From the NCBI GenBank assembly GCA_937899275.1, contig CALBPE010000095.1:1-46171 (forward strand): 46,171 nt of DNA, in the 5' to 3' direction. Numbering within the stretch: position 1 is the stretch's first letter; each line of letters begins with the position of its first letter. Shown piece by piece: positions 24,146 through 34,220 of this stretch. This stretch comes from an uncultured Chlamydiae bacterium. GTDB taxonomy: Bacteria; Chlamydiota; Chlamydiia; Chlamydiales; SM23-39. The position numbers were made by a program, and so were the translations under genes. The notes beneath the pieces were generated by a model, which made no database searches, was not told where the DNA came from, and was given only the letters and a program-made list of their open reading frames with translations.

Positions 24146-24998
24146 AAAAACCTCTTATGGTTAAAGTAGAAAAAAGAGATACCCACATCGATAAAGAGAA
24201 AAGGAGAGTTGCAGCTTGAAAAGAGGAGATATTTCGGTTTATTTTGGGTAAAAAATATAGAATTGCAATCGAGCCTATACTAACGATAGACGATCTGGTG
24301 AGAAAAGAACACGTGTTTTTCGGCTTCGGTAAGTATAAAGAACTGATAATGGATAGGAATAAGCCGATAGAAACAGTAGCAAAAGTGATCAGTAGGACAA
24401 GCGTTTTTTTTTCAGCAAAGGATAAGAAAATACAAGGAGTAAAAACAGCAAGCCCTGTAAAAAGATAAGGCCTTTGTCCAACCATCCGCTCAATTTTTTC
24501 ATGGAAATAGATGAATAAAGCGCTAATCACAGCTCCTACAGCGTAGCCTCCGATTACATCGGTTAGGTAATGTACGCCTAGAAAAAAGCGGGATATCCCA
24601 ACAAATAAAGCAAAGAAAAAGCCCGTTTTATAAGCCCAAGGTTTTTTGATGCTGTAAGCTAAAAAAGCTGCTAAGACAACCGATATTTGCGCTCCACCGC
24701 TAGGAAAGCTCCAGCCTGTGCAACGTACAATAGCGAGTTTTGGCATGTGCACGCAAGGCCTTGGCAAGGCAACCCAATACTTTAAAACCATATTCATTAC
24801 GCTAGAACACCAGACTAAGTAAAATAAGCGGGCTCCCCATTTCCAAGAGTAGCCGACCCAAATGATGGGTATGAGTAAAAAGAGGAATAAAGGCGTGTCA
24901 AAAAAATTTAGGAATAAAAGCATCTGATCAATGGGAAAATGGCGCCGCTCTGCGATCCATTGTAACCAAGTTAATTGATGATCAATAAAAAAATACAT
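24111..24998 (-). CDS. PAP2-family membrane phosphatase-like protein with an altered motif II
   Basis: The 295-residue protein has about eight membrane segments. PAP2 motif I is K73YWVALPR80P81, as expected. Motif III is S136RFFLGVH143YLTD147, with the nucleophile His and the Asp in place. Motif II should be PSGH but reads PSGG (residues 99-102), so the acid-base histidine is missing. The enzyme may act on lipid phosphates with changed catalysis, or be a non-catalytic relative. A hairpin AGGTGT-TAT-ACACCT at 25003-25017 lies just upstream of the start. It overlaps the MFS gene. Confidence 0.8.
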   Translation of the reverse strand: MYFFIDHQLTWLQWIAERRHFPIDQMLLFLNFFDTPLFLFLLIPIIWVGYSWKWGARLFYLVWCSSVMNMVLKYWVALPRPCVHMPKLAIVRCTGWSFPSGGAQISVVLAAFLAYSIKKPWAYKTGFFFALFVGISRFFLGVHYLTDVIGGYAVGAVISALFIYFHEKIERMVGQRPYLFTGLAVFTPCIFLSFAEKKTLVLLITFATVSIGLFLSIISSLYLPKPKNTCSFLTRSSIVSIGSIAILYFLPKINRNISSFQAATLLFSLSMWVSLFSTLTIRGFYAVFNYCRTTI

Positions 24999-25184
24999 GA
25001 CAAGGTGTTATACACCTCAGCAGATTTTTGAATCGAGATTTTTTTGTTTTTCCTGAGATTTAATGCGTGTAACTAGGCATGATCTGCTAAAAAACACGTT
25101 CTTAAAGAATACATATTTTTATAGGATGAAAATTTTTTACCAAAAGTAGAGCGCAAAGCCTCTTCCTTTAGGTGGGAGAGGATG

Positions 25185-26699
25185 TCAAAGGTAACCAAAT
25201 AAAGAGGAGCTATTTTCCATAAGCTTGCTAAAAGAGGTAAAGCTCTCCTCTTCAAACAGCGCTAGCGACATGCCGATGATTTCTCCTTTTTTATTGCGGT
25301 GAAATTGCACGCCATTTTGCTGGGTGCCTACAATCGGAGAGTGCATGGAAAATCGGTCTTGCTGTTGCATATGAAGAAAAAACGGCATTTCGTGAGGTCC
25401 CATGAAAAGGACAAGATGCTGCTCTTTTTTTAGAACTTTTACTTTACCAAATACCTCACTTTGGTAGTTTCCGACGTATTTATCCAAAGGTGCGTTTGTA
25501 AAAAGAGTAGCAGGGCGGTATTTTTGGTTTTCTTGCTTTTGCTCTTCAAAAAATACCTTTGTCCAATTGCGATCTTTTTTTCCATAGTATGCATCAAAAA
25601 AATCCCATACAAGAGCTTCTGGGGCTTTTGTTTTTCTTAAATTTGTGAGAATCACAATCCCTAAACGCTCTTTGGGGATAAACGCGAGGATGGATCTTGC
25701 TCCGAACGTTTCTCCACCATGCCATACAAAAGGTCGCGGTGCAATTTGTGTAATTGCCCAACCCATCCCGTAATAACAGGGTTTTTTTCCAATATATTTG
25801 GAAAAGATTTGAGGGCGCCTTAGCTGCGCCATTTGTTTTGCAGAAAGTAGTGAAGAGGCTTTTTCCTCATCTACTCTTAGTTGGAAATTCATCCAACGGA
25901 CAAGATCCTCTACGTTGGAATGGATCCCGCCTGCAGGAAGAAACTGTTCGATTGCTTGCAAGCAGGGAAGTTTATCTGGAATATACAAGGCCCCTTTTTC
26001 AGAGTACGTGTAAAATGAGGAGCGGTTTTTTTCTTTTAAATATTTTTGCACAGAAAACATCGTTTGGTTCATGCCGAGTGGGGTGCAAAGCCGGTTTTGT
26101 AAAAGATCTGCAAAAGAGCTATTTGTGATCTTTTCTAAGACCTTTCCTGCGGTCACATAAAAGATATTTTGGTAGCTGCATTTTGTGCGAAATGAGCTAG
26201 TTGGTTTGATAAATCGTAGGTTGTATTCGATTTCATTAGGTGTAAGGCCTACTAAAGCCTGCATATTACCTGTTTTTTCAGGAAGACCAGAGCGGTGGGT
26301 GAGGAGGTCTTCAATCGAAAATTCTGCACTTACCCAAGGGTCGTATAGCGTAAAGTCAGGTAGGTATTTGCGGACAGGATCTTTCCAGTCGAGCTTATTT
26401 TCTTCTACGAAAAGCGCAGTTAAAGTGGAGGTAAAGCTTTTAGAGATAGAGCCGATTTGAAAAAGCGTACTTGGCGTGACAAGCTCTTTTTTCTCTACGT
26501 TCCGGTAGCCGTATCCTTTGATGAATAGGGTCTTTCCATCTTTTACTACCGCTACTGCAGCCCCTGGAATGCCCCACTGATCCAACGCTTGTTCTATCCC
26601 TTTTTCAAATAGGGTAGTTGCCCGGTCTAAAGAAGGGGCTCCGAATAAAGGCGATATAAAAATGAACGGCAGAAAAAGACTATCCAACAAGTAACGCAT
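25185..26699 (-). CDS. Exported beta-lactamase-fold serine hydrolase (class C / esterase type)
   Basis: The 504-residue protein has a signal peptide (MRYLLDSLFLPFIFISPLFG). The penicillin-recognising fold has SxxK at GSISKSFT near residue 84, YxN at CSYQN near residue 169, and HGGET near residue 327 in the place of the KTG motif. The C-terminal 110 residues form a lipocalin-like extra domain as in many esterase-type members. It may be a D-alanyl carboxypeptidase, esterase or peptidase; true beta-lactamase activity is not implied. It lies 67 bp after the cation exchanger gene on the same strand. Confidence 0.85.
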   Translation of the reverse strand: MRYLLDSLFLPFIFISPLFGAPSLDRATTLFEKGIEQALDQWGIPGAAVAVVKDGKTLFIKGYGYRNVEKKELVTPSTLFQIGSISKSFTSTLTALFVEENKLDWKDPVRKYLPDFTLYDPWVSAEFSIEDLLTHRSGLPEKTGNMQALVGLTPNEIEYNLRFIKPTSSFRTKCSYQNIFYVTAGKVLEKITNSSFADLLQNRLCTPLGMNQTMFSVQKYLKEKNRSSFYTYSEKGALYIPDKLPCLQAIEQFLPAGGIHSNVEDLVRWMNFQLRVDEEKASSLLSAKQMAQLRRPQIFSKYIGKKPCYYGMGWAITQIAPRPFVWHGGETFGARSILAFIPKERLGIVILTNLRKTKAPEALVWDFFDAYYGKKDRNWTKVFFEEQKQENQKYRPATLFTNAPLDKYVGNYQSEVFGKVKVLKKEQHLVLFMGPHEMPFFLHMQQQDRFSMHSPIVGTQQNGVQFHRNKKGEIIGMSLALFEEESFTSFSKLMENSSSLFGYL

Positions 26700-26766
26700 A
26701 CATCATCCTAAAAATTTTTTTAAGCAAATCATTAACGAGCTAAAAAAGTAAAGTATTTTCGCCTGT

Positions 26767-27711
26767 TCAATGGATCTTCTGCAGAAGTAGATAGCTTAAA
26801 TATGCCCCATACGAAAGAAAAAAAAGGGCTCCTTGCCGCCTTCCAAGGTAGGGCTTATAAAGCAGTTGTAATATAAAAGCGCCGTGCAAGAAAAGTAAAA
26901 AACCATAATCCACATAGCTGATCTCTACAAAAGATAGCGGCTGCACTAAGCTAATGGATCCTAAAATTCCGAGAACATTGTAAATGTTGGAGCCAACAAT
27001 GCCGCCAATGAGTAGCATTTGCTGCCTTCGGTAAGCTGCTGTAACGGTCGCTGCAAGTTCTGGCAAGGAGGTGCCAATCGAAGTGAGGGTAAGGCCTATG
27101 ATAGTATCAGAGAGACCAAGCTGTTGCGCAAGAAAAAGACAGCTAATTAAAAAAAGGTGCGATCCATATAGCAAAGATGCGAGGCTAATGGGTAAAAATA
27201 GGCAAGATCTACGCGCGCTCCAAGTATCTATTTTGTTTTCAGATGGATTTTGTGGGCGGTTTTTTCCGTAGAAGTAGCTGTATGCTGTATACAAACCAAG
27301 AAGCAATAAAAAACATGCTCCGAGCCAGCGGCTGGTAAGCCCTTGTAAGCCAGCTATTACTAACGCTAAAGAGCATAAGCCCATAAAAGGAGCATCGATC
27401 CACCGGATATTTTTTTCACAAGCAGTAGGTCGTATCATCAATCCCAATCCAACAATACATGAGCTATTGAATATATTTGATCCAATAATGTTGCCAGAAG
27501 ATACATCTGCATGACCTAGGAAAAGGGCATCTAAGGTAACCAAAAGTTCAGGTGCGCTACTCCCATATCCCACAATTACAAGACCTGTAAAAAAAGGAGA
27601 AAGGCCCCATAGCGCTGCTAGAGAGGCAGAAGACTGAATCAGCCACTTAGCTCCAAAACATAGTAAAAGCAGCCCGAAAACAAGAGGTAATAGAGAAAAT
27701 AGTAAGAACAT
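26767..27711 (-). CDS. Calcium/sodium antiporter of the CaCA (YrbG-like) family
   Basis: The 314-residue protein has about ten membrane segments in two repeats. The alpha repeats are GYGSSAPELLVTLDAL...GNIIGSNIFN (near residues 48-82) and IGTSLPELAATVTAA...GGIVGSNIYN (near residues 212-244), each with the ion-binding Glu. The substrate cation cannot be fixed; family members exchange Na+ or K+ for Ca2+. It heads a minus-strand group with the beta-lactamase-fold gene. Confidence 0.9.
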   Translation of the reverse strand: MFLLFSLLPLVFGLLLLCFGAKWLIQSSASLAALWGLSPFFTGLVIVGYGSSAPELLVTLDALFLGHADVSSGNIIGSNIFNSSCIVGLGLMIRPTACEKNIRWIDAPFMGLCSLALVIAGLQGLTSRWLGACFLLLLGLYTAYSYFYGKNRPQNPSENKIDTWSARRSCLFLPISLASLLYGSHLFLISCLFLAQQLGLSDTIIGLTLTSIGTSLPELAATVTAAYRRQQMLLIGGIVGSNIYNVLGILGSISLVQPLSFVEISYVDYGFLLFLHGAFILQLLYKPYLGRRQGALFFLSYGAYLSYLLLQKIH

Positions 27712-27911
27712 GAAAAACCTGATGCCGCAATCATCTATAATCGTGACATATTACCAATCGATTTGTCGAGAGATTCATAAGGTGTAGATGCGAGATTTCA
27801 GAAAAATTGGAGCGCAGCTAAAATCTTTTTGAATAGGATAAGATTTCAGAGGTAGATTAAATCTTTTTTTTGCTCTATGATAGGACTAATATTTTTGATG
27901 AAATAGGTACT

Positions 27912-28493
27912 ATGAGTAGGATTTTTCTTCGAGGATTGATTGCCATTACTCCTCTTGCTTTAACGGTAGCGATTTTAACCTGGGTGTTTTTGATTTTAGA
28001 GAATATCTCCAGCTGGCTTTTTACCTATATTATTGGTGATGCTTACTATTTTCCCGGTTTAGGTATCGCTATTGCTCTTGTATTCATTTTTTTTGTGGGT
28101 ACAGTCATCAATAACTTTCTTATTCAAAAAATCTATCAGTATAACGACCGTTTGTTTCGGAAAATCCCCCTGATTAAAACGGTATACAATGCGATTTCTG
28201 ATTTAATGAGTTTTTTTCAGACAGAAAAAAATGAAAAACTCAGTCAGGTTGTTGTCCTGAATTTACAAGGCATCCGGCTTCTTGGTTTTGTCACAAGAGA
28301 GCAGCTAAAAGATTTGCCCGAAGAGATGGGAGGGGAAGAAGATGTTGTAGTCTACGTTCCTTTCAGCTACCAAATTGGGGGATATACCTGTATTGTACCG
28401 AGATCCCGTGTGCAGCGCATTTCTTTAAGTGTAGAAGAAGGAATGCGCTTTTGTGTGACCGCCGGAATCATGAAAAAACATAAAAAAGTGTAG
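27912..28493 (+). CDS. DUF502 family membrane protein
   Basis: This 193-residue protein of unknown function has two membrane segments near the N-terminus (FLRGLIAITPLALTVAILTW and then GLGIAIALVFIFFVGTVINN). The soluble part carries the family blocks IPLIKTVYNAISDLMSFF and VVYVPFSYQIGGYTCIVPRS. ATG 27912 is preferred over a TTG at 27870, because it places the first hydrophobic segment at the N-terminus and has TAGG 4 nt upstream. The 200 bp upstream hold divergent promoters and two copies of AGATTTCAGA (near 27803 and 27841). Confidence 0.85.
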   Translation: MSRIFLRGLIAITPLALTVAILTWVFLILENISSWLFTYIIGDAYYFPGLGIAIALVFIFFVGTVINNFLIQKIYQYNDRLFRKIPLIKTVYNAISDLMSFFQTEKNEKLSQVVVLNLQGIRLLGFVTREQLKDLPEEMGGEEDVVVYVPFSYQIGGYTCIVPRSRVQRISLSVEEGMRFCVTAGIMKKHKKV

Positions 28494-28501
28494 GAGATTC
28501 T

Positions 28502-29059
28502 ATGAAAAGATTGTATTCTGTTTTCTTGTTATTTTTATGTACATCGCTAACAGGAGCAGTAAAAACGATGGATAAACCAATAGACAGACCCGTGGTTGTT
28601 TTAGAAACAAACCAAGGCACAATTGAAATCACTTTAATGAAAGATGTAGCTCCAAAAGCTTGTGAAAATTTCATTCAGCTGATTCAAAAAGAATATTATA
28701 AAGGCGTTACATTCCATAGAGTGATCAAAGACTTTATGATCCAAGGGGGAGATCCTACAGGTACCGGTAGAGGCGGTGAGTCCATTTGGGGTAAGCCGTT
28801 TTCCGATGAGTGCACAGCAGATGTCCTATTTGATGGACCTGGTCTACTGGCTATGGCTAATGCTGGTCCTAACACCAATGGAAGTCAGTTTTTTATTACA
28901 ACGGCAGAAACGCCTTGGTTAAATGGTAAACATACTATTTTCGGTAAGGTTACTTCAGGTATGGAAGTGGTTCGTTCTATTGAAAAAGTGCCTACTTCTG
29001 CGGTGTCAAACAAGCCTCTTCAAAAGCAAAGTATTGTCAAAGCCTATCTAAAAGATTAG
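28502..29059 (+). CDS. Exported cyclophilin-type peptidyl-prolyl isomerase
   Basis: The enzyme speeds cis-trans isomerisation of proline bonds in exported proteins. A signal peptide (MKRLYSVFLLFLCTSLTGA) precedes a cyclophilin domain with ETNQGTIEITL, GVTFHRVIKDFMIQGGDPTG, NTNGSQFFIT and the WLNGKHTIFGKV block. The Arg, Phe and Gln residues of the active site are present. It starts 8 bp after the DUF502 gene, in one operon. Its end overlaps the convergent AsmA-like gene by 4 bp. Confidence 0.93.
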   Translation: MKRLYSVFLLFLCTSLTGAVKTMDKPIDRPVVVLETNQGTIEITLMKDVAPKACENFIQLIQKEYYKGVTFHRVIKDFMIQGGDPTGTGRGGESIWGKPFSDECTADVLFDGPGLLAMANAGPNTNGSQFFITTAETPWLNGKHTIFGKVTSGMEVVRSIEKVPTSAVSNKPLQKQSIVKAYLKD

Positions 29060-29712
29060 TTCCCAAATAAGGGGATTTTCCCATTGATAGGAAGCACACG
29101 ATCTAAGATTTTTTCGATGGTTTTGATTCCAAAATCATCGAAAAGTTTTTTCAAAACAAGTCGAAAAATTGCCTTTTCCACCTCATGGATTGGAAATCCT
29201 GTTTCATTAGAAATATTGTAGAGAGTAATTTCATCGATGATCGGATATGTTTTTACCTTTCCAGAAGATGCAACAGTTACTTGCAAATTTTTTAGCGATA
29301 ACTGCTTTATGAGGTAAGCTGCGCCATTTTTGCTTTGACTCTCTTTTTTTCCTAGTATTTTGCTCCAATTGCTCGAACCATCTTTGTAGAGCGTAATGTG
29401 GATATATACATCTTTTGCCTGAATAGCGTCGATTACAATAGGTCTTTTGAACAGCTGTTTCCAGTTAGCGTATACGCTCAGAGTTTTCGTGAAAAATGCG
29501 GTTTTTTGAGGTTCTGCAATGGTGGATATAGACAAACGATTTACAGTAAATACATCTTCTTTATAGCCAATAGAATCTATCGATACAGGAGCGTTATGTA
29601 ATGATCTTGATAAGTAATGCGCTAAGATGTTTGCTTTGAAAACCCAGATCACACCAAAAAAAATGAGTAGGGCGGAAACTGTTGAAGCGATGATAGTAAA
29701 GATTTGCCGCAT
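29056..29712 (-). CDS. AsmA-like membrane-anchored protein
   Basis: An N-terminal membrane segment (FTIIASTVSALLIFFGVIWV) is followed by a beta-rich region with the type of repeat found in AsmA/YhdP-like proteins: SIGYKEDVFTVNRLSIST, VIDAIQAKDVYIHITLYKDG and QLSLKNLQVTVASSGK. The C-terminal part is helical. ATG 29712 gives 218 residues. A TTG at 29745 also is in frame but precedes a less hydrophobic leader. AsmA-like proteins are linked to lipid transport at the envelope; the role of this short member is unknown. Confidence 0.55.
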   Translation of the reverse strand: MRQIFTIIASTVSALLIFFGVIWVFKANILAHYLSRSLHNAPVSIDSIGYKEDVFTVNRLSISTIAEPQKTAFFTKTLSVYANWKQLFKRPIVIDAIQAKDVYIHITLYKDGSSNWSKILGKKESQSKNGAAYLIKQLSLKNLQVTVASSGKVKTYPIIDEITLYNISNETGFPIHEVEKAIFRLVLKKLFDDFGIKTIEKILDRVLPINGKIPLFGN

Positions 29713-29756
29713 AATTTTGTTATATCGGCAAAACACCTTTTGCAAAAGGGTTTTTT

Positions 29757-29792
29757 ATAAAAAAAAGGCGCTTTTATCGAAAAGCGCCTTTT
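29757..29792 (-). terminator. Terminator of the groES-groEL operon
   Basis: Arms AAAAGGCGCTTTT (29763-29775) and AAAAGCGCCTTTT (29780-29792) form a perfect 13-bp stem with a 4-nt loop. On the minus strand it is followed by a T run. It lies 9 bp past the groEL stop, the standard place for a terminator. Confidence 0.9.
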
Positions 29793-29801
29793 GTGGAAGG
29801 A

Positions 29802-31442
<1,641 letters not shown>

Positions 31443-31462
31443 TTACGTTTCTCCTCTATAAA

Positions 31463-31786
31463 TTATTCCACAATCGCTACGATTTCATTTGCGTCTACTA
31501 CAACGTATTCTTGCTCGCCGTCTTCTTCATTTAAGGTCACGTCTTGGCCAGAATACTTCGCGATCAAAAAGCGATCTCCTTCTTTAACAGGAATAGCTAC
31601 TTCTTTTCCATCTACAATTTTAGGTTGCCCTACTCGAATCACTTCTAGGGTTTCTTGTTTTTTCTTAGCAGAGTCTGGAAGGATGATTCCTCCTTTTAGC
31701 GTCTCTTCTGGTTCTAGCCTTTTGGCTAAAACGCGAAAACCTACAGGTTTCAAAGAAACCTTGTTCTGTTCAGCTTGCTTCGTCAT
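31463..31786 (-). CDS. groES: 10 kDa chaperonin GroES
   Basis: GroES is the lid of the GroEL chamber. The core has PVGFRVLAKRLEPEETLKGG, with the mobile loop TLKGGIILPDSAKKK near residues 30-45, and the closing KYSGQDVTLNEED. The ATG at 31786 is chosen because GGAGGT (31798-31793) lies 6 nt before it; an upstream extension to 31864 is not needed. The 107-residue product is normal for the family. It is cotranscribed with groEL. Confidence 0.97.
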   Translation of the reverse strand: MTKQAEQNKVSLKPVGFRVLAKRLEPEETLKGGIILPDSAKKKQETLEVIRVGQPKIVDGKEVAIPVKEGDRFLIAKYSGQDVTLNEEDGEQEYVVVDANEIVAIVE

Positions 31787-31834
31787 ATATTGACCTCCGT
31801 TGAGAAATCTGGTTATTTCATTTTGATACTCATC

Positions 31835-31864
31835 AGAATAGCGAAAAAAAGTCTTTTTCTGCAA
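31835..31864 (-). promoter_or_regulatory. Candidate groESL promoter
   Basis: On the minus strand TTGCAG (31864-31859), 18 nt and TATTCT (31840-31835) resemble a sigma-70-type promoter. It lies between the CIRCE-like element and the groES Shine-Dalgarno, leaving a 5' UTR of roughly 40-45 nt. Confidence 0.45.
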
Positions 31865-31871
31865 TAGAAAT

Positions 31872-31898
31872 TTAGCAGTTGATCTAAAAGTCTGCTAA
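31872..31898. promoter_or_regulatory. CIRCE-like HrcA operator upstream of groESL
   Basis: The half-sites TTAGCAGTT (31872-31880) and GTCTGCTAA (31890-31898) are separated by exactly 9 nt, the CIRCE layout (9-9-9). The outer seven bases TTAGCAG/CTGCTAA are perfectly inverted. The consensus is TTAGCACTC/GAGTGCTAA, so the inner bases are changed. In Chlamydia groE is repressed by HrcA through such an element. It could also affect pepF, which diverges. Confidence 0.7.
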
Positions 31899-31990
31899 AG
31901 AATGGTGCCATCAAGAAAAACACTTGCAATCTAAACAGGGAACCACACAAAATGCAAAGGGTTTAAGTTGATGATAGTAAGGAGTATGCC

Positions 31991-33808
31991 ATGGCCTTAG
32001 AAAGGCAAGAAGTAGCCAAAGAACACGTGTGGAATGTTGAGTCTATGTATCCTACATTCGCAGATTGGCAAGTAGAATTTTTAGAAGCGAAACAAAAAAA
32101 GAAATGGCCTAAAGAAAGCGATGCATCTGTCGTAACTTCTCCTCAATCTTTAAAGTTATTTTTAGACAATTTATTCCGCCTCGAAAGGAGCTTAGATAAG
32201 CTTTATACGTACGCACATCTTCGTTTTGATGAAGACTTAAGCCATGATGCCCACAAGAAAGCATTTCAAGAAATGCAAACTCTTTACATGGATTTTATAG
32301 AGGCGATTTCTTGGTTAAATCCAGCTCTTTTAGACCTTTCTGAAAAGGAGTTTTCTACGTTGGTTCAGTCGAAGGAGCTTTCTCGTTATACGATTTTTTT
32401 ACAAAAAATTTACCGTATGAAACCCCACACTCTTTCGGCGAAAGAAGAAAAATTACTAGCTCTTGCTGAAAAACCTTTATCTTCTTTGTCTATGTCGTAT
32501 AGAGCGATGAATAACGTGGATCTTGCTTTTGAAAATGCGGTAGATCAAAACGGAAAAAAGCTCCCTTTAAGCCAAGGGACATATATTGGGTATTTACGCT
32601 CTTCTGATCGCGTGCTTAGAGCGTCTGCTTATAAGCGGTTTTTGGGCGGGTATGCTAAATATGAAAACATATTATCCGAGCTTTTACATGGCCAGGTAGC
32701 GTCGGATGTATTTATGGCAAAGGCAAAAAATTATCCGAGTAGTCTAGATGCAGCCCTTTTTCCGAAAAATATTGACCCGTCGGTTTATAAGACATTAATT
32801 CATACGGTGAAGAAACATCTCAAAGGGATGCTTAAGTACATTTCCCTTAGAAAACGGGTTCTTGGACTGGACAATCTTTACACGTATGATTTATATGTTC
32901 CCCTTGTTCAATATCATGGATTTTCAATGGACTACCAGGCCTCTCGCGATGTCGTTGTCCGCTCTGTAGCTCCCTTGGGTTCACAATATCAAAATCGGCT
33001 CAGAAAAGGACTTTTTGATGAAAGATGGGTCGATGTAGAACAAACAAAAAACAAGGTGTCAGGCGCCTATTCTGGCGGCTGTTATGATAGCTACCCCTAT
33101 ATTTTACTCAATAACAGGCAAGACTTAGATTCAGTGTTTACCCTTGCTCATGAAGCAGGCCATAGCATGCATTCAGAAAAAAGCCGTCAAGCTCAGGACT
33201 ACCTGTATGCGCAATACCCCATCTTTCTTGCAGAAGTTGCCTCTACTTTCAATGAGCAGCTTCTTCTTCGATCTTTGCTAGATCAAGCAAAAACATTGGA
33301 AGAAAAAGCGTATTTAATCGGTTATGCAATTGATGCAATTCGGGGTACATTATTTAGACAAACGCTTTTTGCCGATTTTGAACTGACCATGCATGAATAT
33401 GTGGAAAACGGTAGGCCTCTCACACCACAAACTCTTCGACAAGAATACCGTAAACTCAATGCAGAATATTATGGACCTGATTTAACTCTCGATCCCTACA
33501 TTGAGGTGGAGTATCTTAGGGTGCCGCATTTTTTCAGGAGTTTTTACGTGTATCAATATGCTACAGGTATTAGCGCAGCTTTATCATTATTTAACGGCGT
33601 TATGGAAAATCCAGAAGAAAAAAGGCAGCCGTATTTAGATTTTTTATCAGCGGGATCTTCCGCTTTCCCTCTGGATTTATTGGAAAAAGCGGGGGTGGAT
33701 ATGACGACAAAAGATCCGATTGTATCTGCTTTGCGCTACTTTGATGCGTTGGTAGAAGAGTTGGAAGCTTTATTGGAAAAAATGGGAGCGCTGCCTGTTT
33801 CTTCTTAA
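31991..33808 (+). CDS. pepF: Oligoendopeptidase F (M3 family)
   Basis: This zinc metallopeptidase degrades short peptides in the cytoplasm. The 605-residue protein has the HEXXH motif in LAHEAGHSMHS near residue 387, and the family block YPIFLAEVASTFNEQLLL that carries the third zinc ligand. The fold is M3B-like. A good TAAGGAG (31978-31984) lies 6 nt before ATG 31991. Its place beside groES-groEL matches C. trachomatis as I recall it. Confidence 0.95.
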   Translation: MALERQEVAKEHVWNVESMYPTFADWQVEFLEAKQKKKWPKESDASVVTSPQSLKLFLDNLFRLERSLDKLYTYAHLRFDEDLSHDAHKKAFQEMQTLYMDFIEAISWLNPALLDLSEKEFSTLVQSKELSRYTIFLQKIYRMKPHTLSAKEEKLLALAEKPLSSLSMSYRAMNNVDLAFENAVDQNGKKLPLSQGTYIGYLRSSDRVLRASAYKRFLGGYAKYENILSELLHGQVASDVFMAKAKNYPSSLDAALFPKNIDPSVYKTLIHTVKKHLKGMLKYISLRKRVLGLDNLYTYDLYVPLVQYHGFSMDYQASRDVVVRSVAPLGSQYQNRLRKGLFDERWVDVEQTKNKVSGAYSGGCYDSYPYILLNNRQDLDSVFTLAHEAGHSMHSEKSRQAQDYLYAQYPIFLAEVASTFNEQLLLRSLLDQAKTLEEKAYLIGYAIDAIRGTLFRQTLFADFELTMHEYVENGRPLTPQTLRQEYRKLNAEYYGPDLTLDPYIEVEYLRVPHFFRSFYVYQYATGISAALSLFNGVMENPEEKRQPYLDFLSAGSSAFPLDLLEKAGVDMTTKDPIVSALRYFDALVEELEALLEKMGALPVSS

Positions 33809-33910
33809 TCAATATAGGTCTTAATTGATTTTTGATCCTGTCTACTTAAAAAGGATTGCTTAAAAAGCTTTATTTCATTATTAGTAAAGTTAAATATTTA
33901 CGAATAATCA

Positions 33911-34216
33911 ATGAGAAAAAATCGAACTGGAGCTACTTTTCCCTATAAATTTCAGGCATCTTTTGTTGTGAAAAATGGTAAGGGGTTACATACAAGGCCT
34001 TCCACGGAGCTTGTAAAATGCGCTGCGAATTTTCGTTCAGAGATTTATTTGCATTACAAAGATCTTTCCGTTAATGCCAAGTCACTTTTAGGCATCTTGA
34101 TGTTAGCTGCTCATAAAGGGGCAAAAATTCGAGTGGAGGCGTATGGTGAAGACGCTGAAGAAGCAGTAGCTGCGCTACTGCGTCTAGCTCATGAACAATT
34201 CAAAGTTAAATATTAG
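33911..34216 (+). CDS. ptsH: HPr-family phosphocarrier protein
   Basis: HPr passes phosphate from enzyme I to sugar-specific PTS components, and can be phosphorylated on a serine by HPr kinase. The active-site block is GKGLHTRPSTEL with His27. The regulatory serine lies in NAKSLLGIL (Ser58). The core fold ends near residue 97. A 12-residue N-terminal extension is present. In chlamydiae the PTS is thought to be incomplete and possibly regulatory. It is convergent with rpiA, with only 4 bp between stops. Confidence 0.9.
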   Translation: MRKNRTGATFPYKFQASFVVKNGKGLHTRPSTELVKCAANFRSEIYLHYKDLSVNAKSLLGILMLAAHKGAKIRVEAYGEDAEEAVAALLRLAHEQFKVKY

Positions 34217-34220
34217 CCGC

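Noticed and set aside
25003-25017. Hairpin AGGTGT-TAT-ACACCT just before the PAP2 start as a thermosensor
   Set aside because: It lies 5 nt before the ATG and does not clearly hide a ribosome binding site at proper spacing, so a regulatory claim would be weak.
25073-25255. A 60-codon minus-strand frame after the beta-lactamase-fold gene
   Set aside because: It overlaps the C-terminus of that gene in another frame, has no ribosome binding site, and looks like a shadow.
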